Source of the DNA: Pectobacterium cacticida | Lineage (GTDB): Bacteria > Pseudomonadota > Gammaproteobacteria > Enterobacterales > Enterobacteriaceae | Direction: 5' to 3' | DNA length: 64,000 nt | Assembly (NCBI RefSeq): GCF_036885195.1 | Contig: NZ_CP133656.1 | Location: forward strand, 2,294,001-2,358,000 | Part shown: positions 8,322 through 17,375 of the stretch, one piece after another | Layout: each line of letters begins with the position of its first letter | Position numbering within the stretch: position 1 is the stretch's first letter | Notes under the pieces: generated by a model | What the model was told of the DNA's origin: nothing | Databases searched by the model: none | The model's input: the letters and a program-made list of their open reading frames with translations, nothing else | Translations under genes and position numbers: made by a program

Positions 8322-8456
8322 TAGTAGTGATGTGTTCAATCAGTCATATTTTGGCAATAGCTCGCGTGAAAATATGCGCTAAAGCGCACCACCGGATGCC
8401 GCCATCCATGCCATCCGCCGCGAGAAGAAAGTGTAATCTATTTCCAGGAGGTTTAT

Positions 8457-8765
8457 ATGATCGTTTGTAAATTTGGTATCGGGGAACAAATACGTCATAA
8501 GTTATTGGGGTTTCCCGGTGTCATTATTGACATCGATCCCGAATATTCATTAGTGAAGCCCGCGTGGGAAGAAATTAGCAGTAATGACGCACCGCGAACC
8601 GAACCGTGGTACCACGTTGTGATGGAAGATGCCAGAGGTCAACCGATTCATACTTATCTGGCCGAAGCGCAATTGGTAAAAGAAAATCTTTCTGCGCATG
8701 AATATCCATCGTTAAACGAATTGGCCGTTACAATTCAACGCCGCGCGCCACAAATGCTCCACTAG
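8457..8765 (+). CDS. hspQ: HspQ, heat-shock specificity factor of Lon
   Basis: In E. coli HspQ (YccV) is a heat-induced protein that binds hemimethylated DNA and acts as a substrate and specificity enhancer for Lon. The 102-aa product (MIVCKFGIGEQIRHKLLGFPG...EPWYHVVMEDARG...TYLAEAQL) matches the family along its full length. A strong ribosome-binding site (CAGGAGG) lies 5-6 bases before the ATG. The upstream region contains a sigma-32-like -10 within an inverted repeat. Confidence 0.95.
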   Translation: MIVCKFGIGEQIRHKLLGFPGVIIDIDPEYSLVKPAWEEISSNDAPRTEPWYHVVMEDARGQPIHTYLAEAQLVKENLSAHEYPSLNELAVTIQRRAPQMLH

Positions 8766-8786
8766 TCATGCCTTATGGCAAGGATC

Positions 8787-8813
8787 GGCGATGCTGTGCT
8801 ATTCAGCATCGCC
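8787..8813. terminator. Strong hairpin between convergent hspQ and yccU
   Basis: GGCGATGCTG pairs perfectly with CAGCATCGCC around a seven-base loop in the 62-bp gap between two convergent genes. It lacks a clear T run on either strand, so it may act as a weak bidirectional terminator or an RNA 3'-end stabiliser. Confidence 0.5.
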
Positions 8814-8827
8814 CATGTGTCCATCAC

Positions 8828-9241
8828 TTATGTTTCAAGCCCCAGGCGAGGAATTTCAATTTTTGGGCAACGATCCATCACGACGGTTAACCCAGCATCG
8901 CGAGCTAGCGTTGCTGCTGGCGCATTGATCACACCGATTTGTAGCCATAAAACCTTAGCACCAATAGCAATGGCATCTTTAGCGACATCATAAGCCGCCT
9001 CCGGCTGACGAAAGACATCCACCATATCAACAGGCTCCGGGATATCTGCCAAACTCGCATAGACTTTTTGCCCTAAAAGCGTCTGCCCGGCCAGTGCGGG
9101 GCTTACGGGAATAACGTGGTAGCCTTGTTCAAGTAAATACGCCATTACGAGGTGACTTGGGCGAGATGGCTTCTCACTTGCACCCACTAACGCAATGGTT
9201 TTTACCGTTTTCAAAACAAATTCAATATCACGGTCATTCAT
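8828..9241 (-). CDS. yccU: YccU, CoA-binding domain protein
   Basis: A 137-aa Rossmann-type protein of the CoA-binding (succinyl-CoA synthetase alpha-like) family. Its biochemical role is not established. The motif ALVGASEKPSRPSH at about residue 20 is the nucleotide-binding turn, and DMVDVFRQPEAA is conserved in the family. The start at 9241 (MNDRDIEF) gives the same length as the E. coli protein and has a GAGAGG stretch upstream; the frame extends seven codons further without a ribosome-binding site. Confidence 0.9.
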   Translation of the reverse strand: MNDRDIEFVLKTVKTIALVGASEKPSRPSHLVMAYLLEQGYHVIPVSPALAGQTLLGQKVYASLADIPEPVDMVDVFRQPEAAYDVAKDAIAIGAKVLWLQIGVINAPAATLARDAGLTVVMDRCPKIEIPRLGLET

Positions 9242-9280
9242 GCTATTCGGCCTCTCTCGCATAATTGGCTACAGTGTAGG

Positions 9281-9440
9281 ATACTTAGCGCCTATCCCAG
9301 TAGGCATCATTGTCGCCGTCAGTTTGGTCACGGACAGCGCGCAGAAACCGAAGCGTACACGGAGTACGTGAGGATTTCGAGCACGGCCCAGGGCCAAAAT
9401 GGCAAGTAAAATAGCCATAATGGAATAGGATCTTAGCGCC
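9281..9440. repeat. Putative small non-coding repeat (MITE-like) between yccU and yccT
   Basis: About 150 bp sit between two divergently read genes, bounded by imperfect inverted ends: CTATCCCAGTAGGC on the left and the complement of GCCATAATGGAATAG on the right. The middle (for example ACGTGAGGATTTCGAGCAC) does not code for anything recognisable on either strand. I recall similar dispersed sequences in soft-rot enterobacteria, but I could not count copies here. Confidence 0.4.
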
Positions 9441-9580
9441 AATAGTGGCAAAAAGAACGCCTGCATACCTCGCGTCCTGTAGAGCGAAAGATGCTGCAAC
9501 TGTCTGTTTCCAATCGAAACCTTTGACACATTCCGGCTATTCCTCAACAATACGTGAATTACGTGCCATATGGGAAAATT

Positions 9581-10105
9581 ATGAAATTCTGTTTCATCAC
9601 CGTTTGCCTTTTTTGGGCAGGGATCGGTGCCCCAACCATGGCGGCAACGACGCTGAAATTAAATCAGAAAATCAATCTCCTCATGGTTGACGGACAAAAA
9701 ATATCAGGCTCGCTGCTTAAAGGTGCCGATAGTCTCGAACTGGGCAATGGACAACACCAACTTCTGTTCAATGTGGTTGATACCACCGATGATAAAACAG
9801 GAGTGCCAACAAGCTATTTCCCTTCAACCTTTATAGCGACATTTAGTACAGAGCACATCACATCGGTATCGTTTAAACTACCATCGCTGCAAACGCGTCA
9901 GGAGCGTCGGCGTTTTGCGGATCATCCCCAGTACCAATTGTTTGATGAAAAAAACCAACTTATTCCCGTACGTACCGATTTATTTGTCATTGCAGATGAT
10001 GAGCGATGCGATTTAGAACAAAAGATGGCAGAGTACAATGCTGCGGCTAAGGGAGCGGCGGTTGCACGTTTTGCTTTAACACTGGCAGAGCCCGCAACCT
10101 GGTGA
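9581..10105 (+). CDS. yccT: YccT/CsgI-like periplasmic protein (DUF2057)
   Basis: A secreted protein of the DUF2057 family. The E. coli homologue has been linked to inhibition of curli assembly (CsgI). The start at 9581 gives a clear signal peptide (MKFCFITVCLFWAGIGAPTM, cleavage near AAT) and a 174-aa precursor; the frame extends nine codons upstream but would bury the signal. The body has the family pattern of a domain rich in beta strands with a short C-terminal helix (KGAAVARFALTLAEPA). It is followed by mgsA, as in E. coli. Confidence 0.88.
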   Translation: MKFCFITVCLFWAGIGAPTMAATTLKLNQKINLLMVDGQKISGSLLKGADSLELGNGQHQLLFNVVDTTDDKTGVPTSYFPSTFIATFSTEHITSVSFKLPSLQTRQERRRFADHPQYQLFDEKNQLIPVRTDLFVIADDERCDLEQKMAEYNAAAKGAAVARFALTLAEPATW

Positions 10106-10242
10106 TTTTACGCGCAATCACTTCTGCTTTTTGATACCCGTTCGCCATTTCGCGCTTTTATCGCTTTGCACCGAAACCGCGTTTCCGTAATCTATCCGTA
10201 TCTCGGCATTCATTTGACTACACCAGATTGAAGGACATTACG

Positions 10243-10701
10243 ATGGAGTTCACCACTCGGACTATCGCTGCGCAAAAACATATTGCATTAGTCGCGCATG
10301 ATCACTGTAAACAATCTCTGTTGGATTGGGTCGGAACCAATAAAGAACAACTTAAAGCGCACACGCTTTACGCGACCGGCACCACGGGTAACTTAATCCA
10401 GATGAATACGGGGCTTCCGGTGAAAAGCATGCTGAGCGGGCCAATGGGGGGCGATCAGCAGGTTGGCGCACTGATTTCCGAAGGTAAAATCGATTTGATG
10501 ATCTTCTTTTGGGATCCTCTTAACGCCGTGCCACACGATCCTGACGTGAAAGCATTACTCAGGCTGGCTACCGTGTGGAATATTCCTGTCGCCACTAATC
10601 GCTCAACGGCAGATTTTCTGATCAATTCTGTGCTATTTAAAGAACCCGTGCAGATCACCATCCCTGATTATCAACGCTATCTACAAGATCGTTTGAAGTA
10701 A
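10243..10701 (+). CDS. mgsA: Methylglyoxal synthase
   Basis: MgsA converts dihydroxyacetone phosphate to methylglyoxal and phosphate, a glycolytic bypass under phosphate limitation. The 152-aa product equals E. coli MgsA in length. Catalytic and substrate-binding motifs are intact: ALVAHDHCK (His19 region), TGTTG, SGPMGGDQQVG (Asp71) and FFWDPLNAVPHDPD (His98/Asp101). The ATG at 10243 has an AAGGA site at suitable spacing; the frame opens five codons earlier. Confidence 0.97.
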   Translation: MEFTTRTIAAQKHIALVAHDHCKQSLLDWVGTNKEQLKAHTLYATGTTGNLIQMNTGLPVKSMLSGPMGGDQQVGALISEGKIDLMIFFWDPLNAVPHDPDVKALLRLATVWNIPVATNRSTADFLINSVLFKEPVQITIPDYQRYLQDRLK

Positions 10702-10792
10702 TCGACACTCATTGCGATACCAGAAACCAGCGTGTGCCGCAGCATCGACGTTGGTTTCTCCGCCGCTCGACGCCACCTATTCGCTTATCCCT

Positions 10793-12847
10793 TCACGGCT
10801 TACGCTGTATCGGCACGCCTAAACGATGCAACTGTTCAATAAACACCGATGGATTGGCGACATCCTGTAGCAACCAAACGCGGTGTTTCGCTCTCGTCAG
10901 CGCTACATACAATAAACGACGCTCTTCCGCATCGGGAAAATCCTCGGGTTCAGGTAATAGCGCGGCCTCAATGACGGATTCTCTTGCCGGTGCCGGGAAC
11001 CCATCCTGACCTTTATGCATACCAACAATAATTACATATTCTGCCTGCTGCCCCTTGCTGGCATGCACCGTCATGAAATCTATGCGCAAGTTCGGCCATT
11101 TGGTGGCCGCTTTATCCAAAATAGTAGGTCGCAGATGGTGATAACGCGCGAGTACGAGAATGCGCTCATCAGCGTTGACAAATCCGCTTAACTTATCGAG
11201 AAGTGGTTCTATCTGCTCCTGAGGGAGGATGCTCACCGCTTTTTTGTCTCCTTTGCGCAGGCTATTAAGCGGTTTTTTTAGTTGATAGGGATTTTGCTGT
11301 ATGAAGGCATTAGCTATTTTGCCAATACGCTCATTAAAACGATAAGTTGTATCTAACGCACACTGTTCCCCTACGCCAAAGTGCGCTTCAAATGCCGTTG
11401 TCAATGTCATGTCTGCACCGCTGAAACGGTAAATGGCCTGCCAGTCATCTCCCACAGCAAAAAGACACGTGCGACTATTTTGCCGACGCAGCGCCGCCAG
11501 CAGGCTCGCACGCTGTGGCGAAATATCCTGAAATTCATCGACCAGAATGTGCTTCCAGGGGCTAACAAAGCGTCTTTTATCTAACGCGTTGATGGCCTGA
11601 TGAATGAGGCCAGAAAAATCGACGGCATTTTCCTCTTTGAGTGCTTTTTTCCAGGCTTTCAATAGCGGGGCCATCAGGCGAATACGCTGCTGGAATATCG
11701 CGCGTAATGATTCGGGCGCTTGCTCAACCATGTCACTCTGGCTTCCGCCATGCATGCGCATCAACGCCAACCAGCGATCCAGGCGCCCTGCTAACCGCGC
11801 TGTTAATGTCGCATCGTTCCAAAAATCGCCCTCAGGCACATCCCATTGCAGCTCTTCTGTTAACCAGCGTCGCCATCCGTTGGCCTGCGTTTTTTTCTCG
11901 CTACATTGTTGTTGCCAGTGAGAAATCAGCAGCGCATACCGCTGTTTTGCATCACTTTCTAGCTGACTTATCACTGGCGTCTTACGGCTAGACTGCTGAA
12001 TAATGTGCAACGCCAGCGCATGGAATGTCTTTGCTTGAATCTCATCGGTGTGGAGACGATCCTGTATGCGTTCATTCATTTCTTCCGCCGCTTTACGACC
12101 GAATGCCAGAAGCAGGATTTGTTCGGGAGCCGCCTCCTGACGATGTACTAACCAAGCCGCCCGCGCCACCAGCACAGAGGTTTTCCCACTACCCGCGCCC
12201 GCCAGCACCAGCGTCGCATCCTCGCCATTAATCACCGCTTTACTCTGCGAATGGTTTAATGGCGCACATTCCACCGAGGCAAAGAAAGCGTTTTCCGACA
12301 GCAATGTACGTTCTACCCATGCCTGATTAGCCGCATTCCGCATCTCATCGCCTTGTTCAAGCCAGCGTAGGCAAAGCTGGTAATTAATGCGGCAATTATC
12401 AAAGGTTTCAAGTCGAGAAACTGGCAGGGGAAGTGCCGACAAAGCGTCGCGAATAGCCTGTTGCAATGTTAACAGCGCCTGCCGACTGAACCATTTATCC
12501 TGCTGCGTTAACATTTGAATATGATCCTTTTGGCGCTGCAATACTTCAGCGCCGATCACGCTCATCGCCTCACTCCAGTCAAGCCAGGATTTGAGAAGAT
12601 GGCGGTAAAAAGCCTGCGTTTCCTGCCACTCAGTGCCATGTAGGCGCACCACTTTTCCGGCTGGTAATTCAAACTCCAGCTCTCCCCACACCAACCCTCT
12701 TTTGCAGTGGATATTCAGCAACTGATTAAAGGGGATCAGGTACTCATGTTTATCCCCACTGACTTCGACACCGGCATTCAGTAGCCGCACCCGATTATAA
12801 GGATGCTGGGCCAGATGCTTGCCTAATGAGGTAGATTTCAGTTCCAT
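10793..12847 (-). CDS. helD: DNA helicase IV
   Basis: HelD is a superfamily-1 (UvrD/Rep-like) 3'-5' DNA helicase. The 684-aa product has an N-terminal domain of about 190 residues, then Walker A (LVLAGAGSGKTSVL, about 213-226), the Q-motif-like NHSQSKAVI, the DEFQD box (ILVDEFQDISP, about 435), GDDWQAIYRFSGAD, and a C-terminal helicase core ending in VALTRAKHRVWLLQ. All motor motifs appear intact. It converges on mgsA and diverges from yccF, as in E. coli. Confidence 0.97.
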   Translation of the reverse strand: MELKSTSLGKHLAQHPYNRVRLLNAGVEVSGDKHEYLIPFNQLLNIHCKRGLVWGELEFELPAGKVVRLHGTEWQETQAFYRHLLKSWLDWSEAMSVIGAEVLQRQKDHIQMLTQQDKWFSRQALLTLQQAIRDALSALPLPVSRLETFDNCRINYQLCLRWLEQGDEMRNAANQAWVERTLLSENAFFASVECAPLNHSQSKAVINGEDATLVLAGAGSGKTSVLVARAAWLVHRQEAAPEQILLLAFGRKAAEEMNERIQDRLHTDEIQAKTFHALALHIIQQSSRKTPVISQLESDAKQRYALLISHWQQQCSEKKTQANGWRRWLTEELQWDVPEGDFWNDATLTARLAGRLDRWLALMRMHGGSQSDMVEQAPESLRAIFQQRIRLMAPLLKAWKKALKEENAVDFSGLIHQAINALDKRRFVSPWKHILVDEFQDISPQRASLLAALRRQNSRTCLFAVGDDWQAIYRFSGADMTLTTAFEAHFGVGEQCALDTTYRFNERIGKIANAFIQQNPYQLKKPLNSLRKGDKKAVSILPQEQIEPLLDKLSGFVNADERILVLARYHHLRPTILDKAATKWPNLRIDFMTVHASKGQQAEYVIIVGMHKGQDGFPAPARESVIEAALLPEPEDFPDAEERRLLYVALTRAKHRVWLLQDVANPSVFIEQLHRLGVPIQRKP

Positions 12848-13041
12848 GATGTTTGCGCCATAACTGTGTAAGAGGTTATACGTGGTGAGCGGTTATAACT
12901 CTATTTTTCGTCGTCAGCCTGTTTCTTAGTTTACCCGTTATGGGACTTCACGCTCTAGCCTTAAAAACAGGTTAGGATATCCTGATGCTTAGTGTGATAA
13001 TTCTTTTATCATCGACATGACTAATAAGAATGGGAGAAGCT

Positions 13042-13488
13042 ATGCGTACTGTGTTGAATATCCTTAATTTCCTATTAGGCGGGTTTTTCACCACCTTTGC
13101 CTGGTTTCTGGCAACTGTCGTTAGCGCGTTGCTCATTTTCACATTGCCGCTAACACGCTCATGTTGGGAGATCACCAAGCTGTCGTTTCTGCCTTATGGT
13201 AATGAAGCCATCCATGTTGATGAACTTCGCCCGGAGGAAAGGAACGTGCTCCTCAACGCTGGCGGATCTCTACTCAATATTTTCTGGTTGATCTTCTTTG
13301 GCTGGTGGCTTTGCCTGTCACACATCATGACGGGTATTGCACAATGCATTACGATCATCGGCATACCTGTTGGCATCGCCAATTTCAAGATTGCTGCCAT
13401 CGCGCTGTGGCCAGTAGGACGCCGTGTCGTTTCTGTCGAATTGGCGCAGGCGGCGCGGGAAAACTTGGCACGCCGTCATTTTCGCTAA
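13042..13488 (+). CDS. yccF: YccF inner-membrane protein
   Basis: A 148-aa protein with two YccF domains, each built of paired membrane segments (NFLLGGFFTTFAWFLATVV near the N-terminus and IFWLIFFGWWLCLSHIMTGI in the middle). The ATG at 13042 follows GGGAGAAGC. Function is unknown; it is the customary partner of yccS, which starts 21 bp downstream, so the two are probably co-transcribed. Confidence 0.92.
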   Translation: MRTVLNILNFLLGGFFTTFAWFLATVVSALLIFTLPLTRSCWEITKLSFLPYGNEAIHVDELRPEERNVLLNAGGSLLNIFWLIFFGWWLCLSHIMTGIAQCITIIGIPVGIANFKIAAIALWPVGRRVVSVELAQAARENLARRHFR

Positions 13489-13508
13489 AGGCACTTAAGG
13501 ATATAACG

Positions 13509-15644
13509 TTGTTTACCGTTGCCCCAGGCATTCGCCGCTATATATACAACAGCAGCTGGCTGTATACCATTCGCATCTTTATCGCACTTAGTGGCGCGGT
13601 TATCGTGCCCTGGTGGTTAGGTCAATCGACATCGACAATTCCCATCACGCTTGGCGTCGTCGCTGCCGCGCTTACCGATCTTGACGATCGTCTAACTGGG
13701 CGACTGCGTAATTTATTCATTACGCTGGCCTGTTTTTTTGTTGCTTCCGTTTCGATCGAACTGCTTTTTCCCTATCCGTGGCTATTTGGATTTGGGCTGG
13801 CGATATCCACCTGCGGCTTTATTCTGCTCGGCGCATTAGGGCAACGTTATGCCACTATCGCCTTTGGCGCACTGCTCATCGCGATTTATACCATGTTGGG
13901 AATATCGCTTTACGACAACTGGTATCAGCAACCCATGATGCTACTGATCGGCGCATCCTGGTACAACGTCCTTACGCTGTTGGGCCATCTTATATTCCCC
14001 ATCCGACCGTTACAGGACAATCTCGCTCAATGTTATCAGCAGTTGGCCCATTATCTTGATGCCAAAGCTAATCTGTTCGATCCCGACATCGAAGAAGAAA
14101 CAGACGCGCCTTTGATTGATGTTGCGATGGCAAACAGCCAGCTAGTCGCAACACTAAATCAGGCGAAATCTTCCCTGTTAACACGCTTACGAGGCGATCG
14201 CGGCCAACGTGGTACGCGCCAAACATTACATTACTACTTTGTTGCACAAGACATTCACGAACGCGCCAGTTCTTCCCATGTACACTACCCGCAATTACGG
14301 GAAAAGTTACGTTACAGTGACGTCTTATTCCGCTTTCAACGCCTTCTGAGCATGCAGGCCAAATCCTGTCAGCAGTTGTCACAATCCATTTTGCTACACC
14401 AGAAATACCAGCATAACGGCCGTATTGAGCGGGCATTTGTGCACCTAGAATCCGCTATAGCGCGTATCGCAGCCAACAATAGGGCGGATGCCACACAAAT
14501 TAAAGCGCTGACCTACTTGTTAAATAATTTGCGCGCCATTGATGCCCAATTAGCAACGATTGAATCCGAACAAACAATTGAACAGGAAAACAATCCTGAA
14601 AACACACTGGCCGATGACAAAATCACGGGGTGGAACGACATTCGCTTACGCATTAGCCGACACCTGACACCGCAGTCGGCGCTGTTCCGCCACGCGATTC
14701 GCATGTCGCTACTACTCTGTAGCGGCTATGCATTAATCCAGGTAACGGGCATGCAGCACGGCTACTGGATTCTACTGACCAGCCTGTTTGTTTGTCAGCC
14801 CAACTATAACGCCACTCGACGGCGGCTAATGTTGAGAATTGTTGGGACGTTAACCGGTATCTTGCTCGGTCTACCCATACTCTATTTTGTTCCCTCGCTG
14901 GAGGGGCAACTCACGTTAATCGTCATTAGCGGTGTGCTATTTTTCGCCTTTCGCAACGTGCAATACGCGCATGCAACCATGTTTATAACGCTGCTTGTTC
15001 TGCTTAGTTTCAACTTGTTAGGCGAAGGCTTTGAGGTTGCAGTACCACGCATTATTGATACGCTGATTGGGTGCGGAATTGCCTGGGCGGCGGTAAGTTT
15101 TATCTGGCCGGACTGGCGTTTCCGCGATCTCTCAACGGTTATCAACAAAACATTGGATGCTAATTGCCGTTATCTCAGTGCGATTATGGAGCAGTATCAT
15201 CAGGGAAAGGATAATAGCCTGAATTACCGCATCGCCCGCCGTGACGCACACAACTGTGACGCGGAGCTGGCATCCGTTGTATCGAATATGTCCTCGGAAC
15301 CCCATGCGACCCGAAGCAAATTGGACAGCGCATTCCGTTTTATGTGTCTCAATCATACCTTGCTAAGCTATATTTCCGCGCTCGGCGCACACCGCGACAA
15401 AATTACCGCGCCGGAAACGTTGCGATTACTTGACGAAGCCATATGCCATGTTGATAACGCACTACACTGCGGTGAAGAAGACCGTTTGGATATCGAATCG
15501 GGATTGAAAAGTCTTACCGCCGACATCCAATCCCTATCTCCCGATTCAGACAATCAAGAGTCGTTGATCATCCAACAGGTTGGCCTACTGATTAACCTTT
15601 TACCAGAGCTCATACAATTGAAAAGCGACATCGTGAGTCATTAA
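13509..15644 (+). CDS. yccS: YccS, FUSC-family inner-membrane protein
   Basis: A large inner-membrane protein of the YccS/YhfK (FUSC, aromatic-acid-exporter-like) family with unknown substrate. I place the start at TTG 13509 because AAGGAT lies seven bases upstream, the preceding 68 codons overlap yccF in another frame, and the resulting 711 aa fits E. coli YccS (about 717). There are two sets of membrane segments, around residues 15-170 and 395-530, separated and followed by cytoplasmic helical domains. The GYWILLTSLFVCQPNY motif opens the second set. Confidence 0.93.
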   Translation: MFTVAPGIRRYIYNSSWLYTIRIFIALSGAVIVPWWLGQSTSTIPITLGVVAAALTDLDDRLTGRLRNLFITLACFFVASVSIELLFPYPWLFGFGLAISTCGFILLGALGQRYATIAFGALLIAIYTMLGISLYDNWYQQPMMLLIGASWYNVLTLLGHLIFPIRPLQDNLAQCYQQLAHYLDAKANLFDPDIEEETDAPLIDVAMANSQLVATLNQAKSSLLTRLRGDRGQRGTRQTLHYYFVAQDIHERASSSHVHYPQLREKLRYSDVLFRFQRLLSMQAKSCQQLSQSILLHQKYQHNGRIERAFVHLESAIARIAANNRADATQIKALTYLLNNLRAIDAQLATIESEQTIEQENNPENTLADDKITGWNDIRLRISRHLTPQSALFRHAIRMSLLLCSGYALIQVTGMQHGYWILLTSLFVCQPNYNATRRRLMLRIVGTLTGILLGLPILYFVPSLEGQLTLIVISGVLFFAFRNVQYAHATMFITLLVLLSFNLLGEGFEVAVPRIIDTLIGCGIAWAAVSFIWPDWRFRDLSTVINKTLDANCRYLSAIMEQYHQGKDNSLNYRIARRDAHNCDAELASVVSNMSSEPHATRSKLDSAFRFMCLNHTLLSYISALGAHRDKITAPETLRLLDEAICHVDNALHCGEEDRLDIESGLKSLTADIQSLSPDSDNQESLIIQQVGLLINLLPELIQLKSDIVSH

Positions 15645-15660
15645 TAAAAAACCGAGTGGC

Positions 15661-16281
15661 TTAATGCTTGGGGCCTTTTGAAACCGAATTGTTTTTATAC
15701 CACTCCAAAAGCTCATTACGGATAACGCGTGGGAGGGCCGCCTGATGCGTACCGCAAATGGCACCGGCAAGCGCTAAGAGGATGTTGACGCTCAGATTCG
15801 ACCGGACTTTACGTAACTCAAGATAGCTATTTTTCGCACCATGACGCTGTAATTCGTCAATATTCTTTATTCCAGCCTTCCATAACAGGCGCTCAATATC
15901 GTGATTAAGATTAGGGAGATCTTTTAAACGCCCATTTGCTTTTCTGATCGCTTTATCATACTGCGCGCCCATCAGCGCCAGACGAGCAAAATGTAAAAGC
16001 CGCTCAGGGTCTTGCCACAATGTTTCATCGACAAGATAGTAGTTCAGCGGCACAGGGACACCTCGCTTGGTATAAATCAAATGAGGCATATCACGTTGTT
16101 GAAATTGTTTTTCATCCTTCTTACTGGCACGAAGATACAGTTCTCCTTCCGATACCAGGCCAAAAATTATTTTATTTGCTGCGATGCTGTAGCCACCAAA
16201 CTGGGAACGCGACGTAATGTCCCCCAGCGGCGAAAAAGACTGCTGAGATTGCAAAATCCTTTTTTTGCATAACTGCTTCAT
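15661..16281 (-). CDS. sxy: Sxy/TfoX competence regulator
   Basis: Sxy (TfoX, YccR) is the co-activator that directs CRP to CRP-S promoters of DNA-uptake genes. The protein has the N-terminal TfoX domain (ITSRSQFGGYSIAANKIIFGLV) and the C-terminal TfoX domain (RLKDLPNLNHDIERLLWKAGI). Three ATGs lie close together (16290, 16287, 16281). I chose 16281 because AAAGG is then about nine bases upstream and the N-terminus (MKQLCKKRI) aligns with E. coli, giving 206 aa. Confidence 0.9.
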   Translation of the reverse strand: MKQLCKKRILQSQQSFSPLGDITSRSQFGGYSIAANKIIFGLVSEGELYLRASKKDEKQFQQRDMPHLIYTKRGVPVPLNYYLVDETLWQDPERLLHFARLALMGAQYDKAIRKANGRLKDLPNLNHDIERLLWKAGIKNIDELQRHGAKNSYLELRKVRSNLSVNILLALAGAICGTHQAALPRVIRNELLEWYKNNSVSKGPKH

Positions 16282-16464
16282 TGCCATCATCCTTTAGTAT
16301 TGAAATGGTGTCGCCCTAAACACTTAAAATATCTGTTGCAGGAACAAATAATTAAACACAGCACAGAGGTGGCTTCAAACATAAAATGAATTTGCGGCCT
16401 CTTGCATGAGGAATATGCGAAGCGCTTTCAAAAAAATCGGGTTGATTTTTATCCATGCAGGGGA

Positions 16465-16484
16465 TACTGTATGTTTATACAGTA
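16465..16484 (+). promoter_or_regulatory. LexA box of sulA
   Basis: CTGT-N8-ACAG (core 16467-16482: CTGTATGTTTATACAG) with consensus flanks TA on both sides, 21 bp before the sulA start. It is nearly a perfect SOS box and predicts tight LexA repression. Confidence 0.93.
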
Positions 16485-16505
16485 ACACTATGGGTAGAAC
16501 TCATT

Positions 16506-17012
16506 ATGCGCACACAACCAATCCTCACTCACAATATCGAGTCATCCTCGTTTTCCCCTAATCGACATGCGACGGATCTTTCGGCTGTTGCGGGCGGAAT
16601 TATCAGTGAAATCGTGTATAACGCCGATCAACCCATAATCACGCACCTATTACTGCCGCTTTTGCGTCAGCTAGGCACGCAGTCTCGCTGGCTATTGTGG
16701 CTTTCGCCCCAGCGAAAACTCAGCCGTCCCTGGGTACTTCAATCGGGGTTACCGCTGGAAAAAATGGTGCAACTTCACCATATCAGTCCGCTATTTACGG
16801 TTGATGCCATGGAAAGAGCCTTGCTGACAGGGAATTACAGCGCCGTTTTGTGTTGGCTGCAGCACGAATTGACACAAGAAGAAAAGTGTCGGCTACAGCA
16901 CGCAGCGAAGACAGGAAACACCTACGGTTTTATTATGCGGACGGAAAGTGCAAGTAATGGCGGCTATAGACTATTTCCTAGCCTTAAAATTCATTCTGCA
17001 TTGTATCATTAA
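16506..17012 (+). CDS. sulA: SulA, SOS cell-division inhibitor
   Basis: SulA binds FtsZ and blocks septation during the SOS response and is removed by Lon. The ATG at 16506 gives 168 aa (E. coli 169); 17 further in-frame codons upstream would run across the LexA box. The conserved central part is WLLWLSPQRKLSRPWVLQSG. The C-terminus LKIHSALYH preserves the Tyr-His end that Lon recognises in E. coli SulA. It stands between sxy and ompA as in E. coli. Confidence 0.96.
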   Translation: MRTQPILTHNIESSSFSPNRHATDLSAVAGGIISEIVYNADQPIITHLLLPLLRQLGTQSRWLLWLSPQRKLSRPWVLQSGLPLEKMVQLHHISPLFTVDAMERALLTGNYSAVLCWLQHELTQEEKCRLQHAAKTGNTYGFIMRTESASNGGYRLFPSLKIHSALYH

Positions 17013-17061
17013 GTAAATTAAGAATATTCTCAGCCCATTTAATGCATGCATTTTGTCGATC

Positions 17062-17089
17062 GCCGCAGAGCCGTATTCTGCGGGCTTTT
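17062..17089 (+). terminator. Terminator after sulA
   Basis: CCGCAGA and TCTGCGG form a seven-pair stem around GCCGTAT, followed by GCTTTT, 50 bp after the sulA stop. The rest of the 363-bp gap up to ompA holds the ompA promoter and leader. Confidence 0.7.
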
Positions 17090-17200
17090 GGCATATATTT
17101 GATACAAACTAAAGACATAATAACTGTCAAAAGTGTCAGCTATTTGTTAGCAAGTATGTATGAATCGTGCGGTTTTCTTATAGTGCAATCCACATCATAC

Positions 17201-17228
17201 TTGTAACTTTCTCATCACGTTGTAGACT
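17201..17228 (+). promoter_or_regulatory. ompA promoter
   Basis: TTGTAA and TAGACT separated by 16 bases, within ACTTGTAACT...GTTGTAGACTTTA, closely resemble the mapped E. coli ompA promoter. It predicts a long untranslated leader of about 140 nt, as in E. coli, where the leader stabilises the mRNA. Confidence 0.8.
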
Positions 17229-17375
17229 TTAACTCGATGGAGTTGCTCTTTTATAACGTCAGTTGACTGACAGTGAGTCATAAATAAGGGCAAAGTCTCC
17301 AATCGAAGGATTTTAACCAAAGGTTTATTAGCTCTTCAGGTTAATTACCGATTTGGATGATAATGAGGCGTAAAA

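Noticed and set aside
9269..9550. 93-aa minus-strand frame between yccU and yccT
   Set aside because: The composition and position fit the putative non-coding repeat; no ribosome-binding site or homologous family is recognisable.
13305..13508. N-terminal extension of yccS inside yccF
   Set aside because: It overlaps a conserved gene in another frame and has no homology; TTG 13509 with AAGGAT fits the family length.
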